Shown here in pieces: positions 3,921 to 5,304 of a DNA stretch of 5,304 bases. A program made the translations under genes and the position numbers. Under the pieces are notes generated by a model that had not been told where the DNA came from, searched no databases, and saw nothing but the letters and a program-made list of their open reading frames with translations. Every line of letters starts with the position of its first letter. Position 1 is the stretch's first letter. Source of the DNA: Deltaproteobacteria bacterium (GTDB lineage: Bacteria > Desulfobacterota > Desulfobacteria > Desulfobacterales > SURF-15); assembly GCA_024644775.1 (NCBI GenBank), contig JAHEHB010000104.1, positions 8,903 to 14,206 on the forward strand, in the 5' to 3' direction.

Positions 3921-5304
3921 TCCAGTGCCTCCTGCCCTTATCTATCTGATCGGTGCAATCATCCTTCCATTTATTCGGGTTCGAAGAATTCAACAAGCTG
4001 TTGCCCTCCTTATTCCGGTTGTGGCCTACATTAACCTCCTCCATATGCCGCATGGGATTTATTGGACCTACCCTTTTCTCAACTATGAAATTGTGCTGGG
4101 GCGCGTCGATAAGCTCAGCATGGTTTTTGGTTATGTGTTTGTCATTATTTCCTTTATTAGCATGGTCTACGCGATTCATATTAAAGAGACGGGCCAACAT
4201 GTGGCCGCCTACATCTATGTGGGTAGCAGCCTTGGTGTGGTATATGCCGGTGACCTGTTTACACTCTTGGTTTTCTGGGAGTTGATGGCTGCCGCATCCG
4301 TGTTTTTAATCTGGTACCGGAAGACAAAAGCGTCTCTGGATGCCGGTTTTCGATACATACTGGTCCACATAACCGGTGGTGCGATTTTGATGGCGGGTAT
4401 TGTCATCCATGTGGCCGCCACCGGCTCTATCGAATTTGCAGGGTTTGATTTTGGAACCATCGCCTCAAAGTTAATATTGATCGGTTTTATTATCAATGCC
4501 GCAGTACCTCCCTTGCATGCCTGGTTGCCGGATGCCTACCCGGAAGGAACCATAACCGGCAGCGTGTTTATGACGGCATTTACCACCAAAAGTGCCGTGT
4601 ATGTCCTAGCACGCTCATTCGCCGGTCTCGAGCTTTTGGTCTGGTTGGGGGCTATCATGAGCGTTTATGGTGTGGTGTATGCGGTTATGGAAAAAGACCT
4701 GCGGCGACTCCTCTCCTACCACATTGTAAGCCAGGTGGGATATATGGTCTGCGGTGTGGGGCTTGGCAGTGAAATGGCCATTAATGGTTCAAGCGCCCAT
4801 GCGTTCTGCCATATTCTCTACAAGGCGCTTTTGTTTATGGGGGCGGGGGCCGTAATTCATGTGACCGGTCGACGAAAGATGACGGCATTGGGGGGACGGA
4901 GTCTGTATCGAAAGATGCCGATCACACTCATACTTTATATGATCGGAGCTTTTTCCATCTCCGGGGTGCCTCTGTTTAATGGATTTGTGAGCAAAACCAT
5001 GGTGGTGGGTGCGGCCGGTGCTCTGCATCGACCGATTATTGAACTCCTGTTGCATTTGGCTTCTGTTGGAACCTGGCTCAGCGTGGGATTGAAGCTACCT
5101 TGGGGGACCTGGTTCGGCGTGCCCAAAGGAGATGAAGATGAGATCGAAGCGAAGGACCCTCCCCTCAACATGCTTATCGGTATGGGGATTGCCTCATTTC
5201 TCTGTCTACTTACAGGGCTCTACCCAAAACTGCTTTACGGTGTGCTCCCCTACGACGTCCAATTTCATCCATACGCTGCCAATCACGTCATTTCGACGGT
5301 ACAG
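3913..5304 (+). CDS. Proton-conducting antiporter subunit, MrpD/MnhD and NuoM/NuoN-like, C-terminus cut off
   Basis: The frame is open for 464 codons from ATG at 3913 to the window edge with no stop. The protein is a polytopic membrane protein of the ion-translocating family shared by Mrp-type Na+/H+ antiporters, complex I (NuoL/M/N) and membrane hydrogenases. Key charged residues are present: Glu123 in FWELM, Lys226 in AFTTKSAVY, Lys304 in HILYKALLF and Lys361 in GFVSK. The PLHAWLPDAYPEG segment (200-212) before the Lys226 helix and RRLLSYHIVSQVGYM (264-278) are the usual PLHxWLPxA and RxLAYSSIxxxG signatures. A charged cytoplasmic-type loop (GDEDEIEAKD) lies near the end. Overall it resembles the 'Na+/H+ antiporter subunit D' proteins of sulfate reducers more than NuoM. 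It starts within the stop of the preceding small gene (8-bp overlap, no independent Shine-Dalgarno needed). It is presumably the first large subunit of a multi-gene complex continuing past 5304. Whether it moves H+, Na+ or both cannot be read here. Confidence 0.93.
   Translation, partial: MINPVPPALIYLIGAIILPFIRVRRIQQAVALLIPVVAYINLLHMPHGIYWTYPFLNYEIVLGRVDKLSMVFGYVFVIISFISMVYAIHIKETGQHVAAYIYVGSSLGVVYAGDLFTLLVFWELMAAASVFLIWYRKTKASLDAGFRYILVHITGGAILMAGIVIHVAATGSIEFAGFDFGTIASKLILIGFIINAAVPPLHAWLPDAYPEGTITGSVFMTAFTTKSAVYVLARSFAGLELLVWLGAIMSVYGVVYAVMEKDLRRLLSYHIVSQVGYMVCGVGLGSEMAINGSSAHAFCHILYKALLFMGAGAVIHVTGRRKMTALGGRSLYRKMPITLILYMIGAFSISGVPLFNGFVSKTMVVGAAGALHRPIIELLLHLASVGTWLSVGLKLPWGTWFGVPKGDEDEIEAKDPPLNMLIGMGIASFLCLLTGLYPKLLYGVLPYDVQFHPYAANHVISTVQ

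Noticed and set aside
3976..3988. Palindromes versus recombination sites: searched the window for paired terminal inverted repeats of an insertion sequence
   Set aside because: No transposase frame and no matched terminal repeats with target duplications were found; the inverted repeats seen are short and local.
3892..5171. Several open frames on both strands across the antiporter gene
   Set aside because: They are shadows of the 464-codon antiporter frame, which has conserved functional residues throughout.

Overview
The window is bacterial DNA of moderate GC. It has two gene blocks facing outward from an intergenic centre at about 2374-3015. The left block is on the minus strand: a cut-off URO-D superfamily protein, a LOG-family nucleotide phosphoribohydrolase and an archaemetzincin-like zinc protease. 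The right block is on the plus strand: a cytidylate-kinase-like protein, a small two-helix membrane protein and a cut-off Mrp/complex I-type antiporter subunit D. The URO-D subtype, the cytidylate-kinase-like family and the 'small membrane protein plus MrpD' pair together suggest an anaerobic, respiratory bacterium, most likely a sulfate-reducing Desulfobacterota (Desulfobacterales). That is an inference from gene families; no ribosomal or taxonomic marker is present.

Left block. The URO-D gene (1-717, C-terminus outside the window) is separated from the LOG gene (887-1477) by an AT-rich intrinsic terminator on the minus strand at 796-819, so the two are probably separate transcripts. Between the LOG stop codon and this terminator, and overlapping the LOG 3' end, a short open frame ends in a sequence that looks like the conserved C-terminal tail of an amidohydrolase. 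This suggests a deletion that joined the LOG 3' end to the last codons of a lost gene. The metzincin gene (1732-2373) keeps the archaemetzincin layout but has Asp-His where the family has His-Cys at the junction of the catalytic and structural zinc sites. It has a plausible extended -10 promoter and an 8-bp stem-loop at the predicted 5' end of its mRNA.

Centre. Positions 2374-3015 hold an uncertain 73-codon ORF (2543-2764, minus), several inverted repeats (2406-2430, 2507-2529, 2814-2833, 2977-2989) and a GC-rich two-stem fold with clustered G-tracts (2859-2911). No mobile-element gene is seen.

Right block. The cytidylate-kinase-like gene has a strong ribosome binding site. It is followed after 68 bases by the 70-residue membrane protein, whose stop overlaps the antiporter subunit D start by 8 bp (ATGATTAA), which indicates translational coupling. 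The antiporter subunit has the Glu and Lys residues expected in a proton-translocating channel and runs off the window at 5304. More subunits probably follow. No tRNA, rRNA, CRISPR array or transposase was found.
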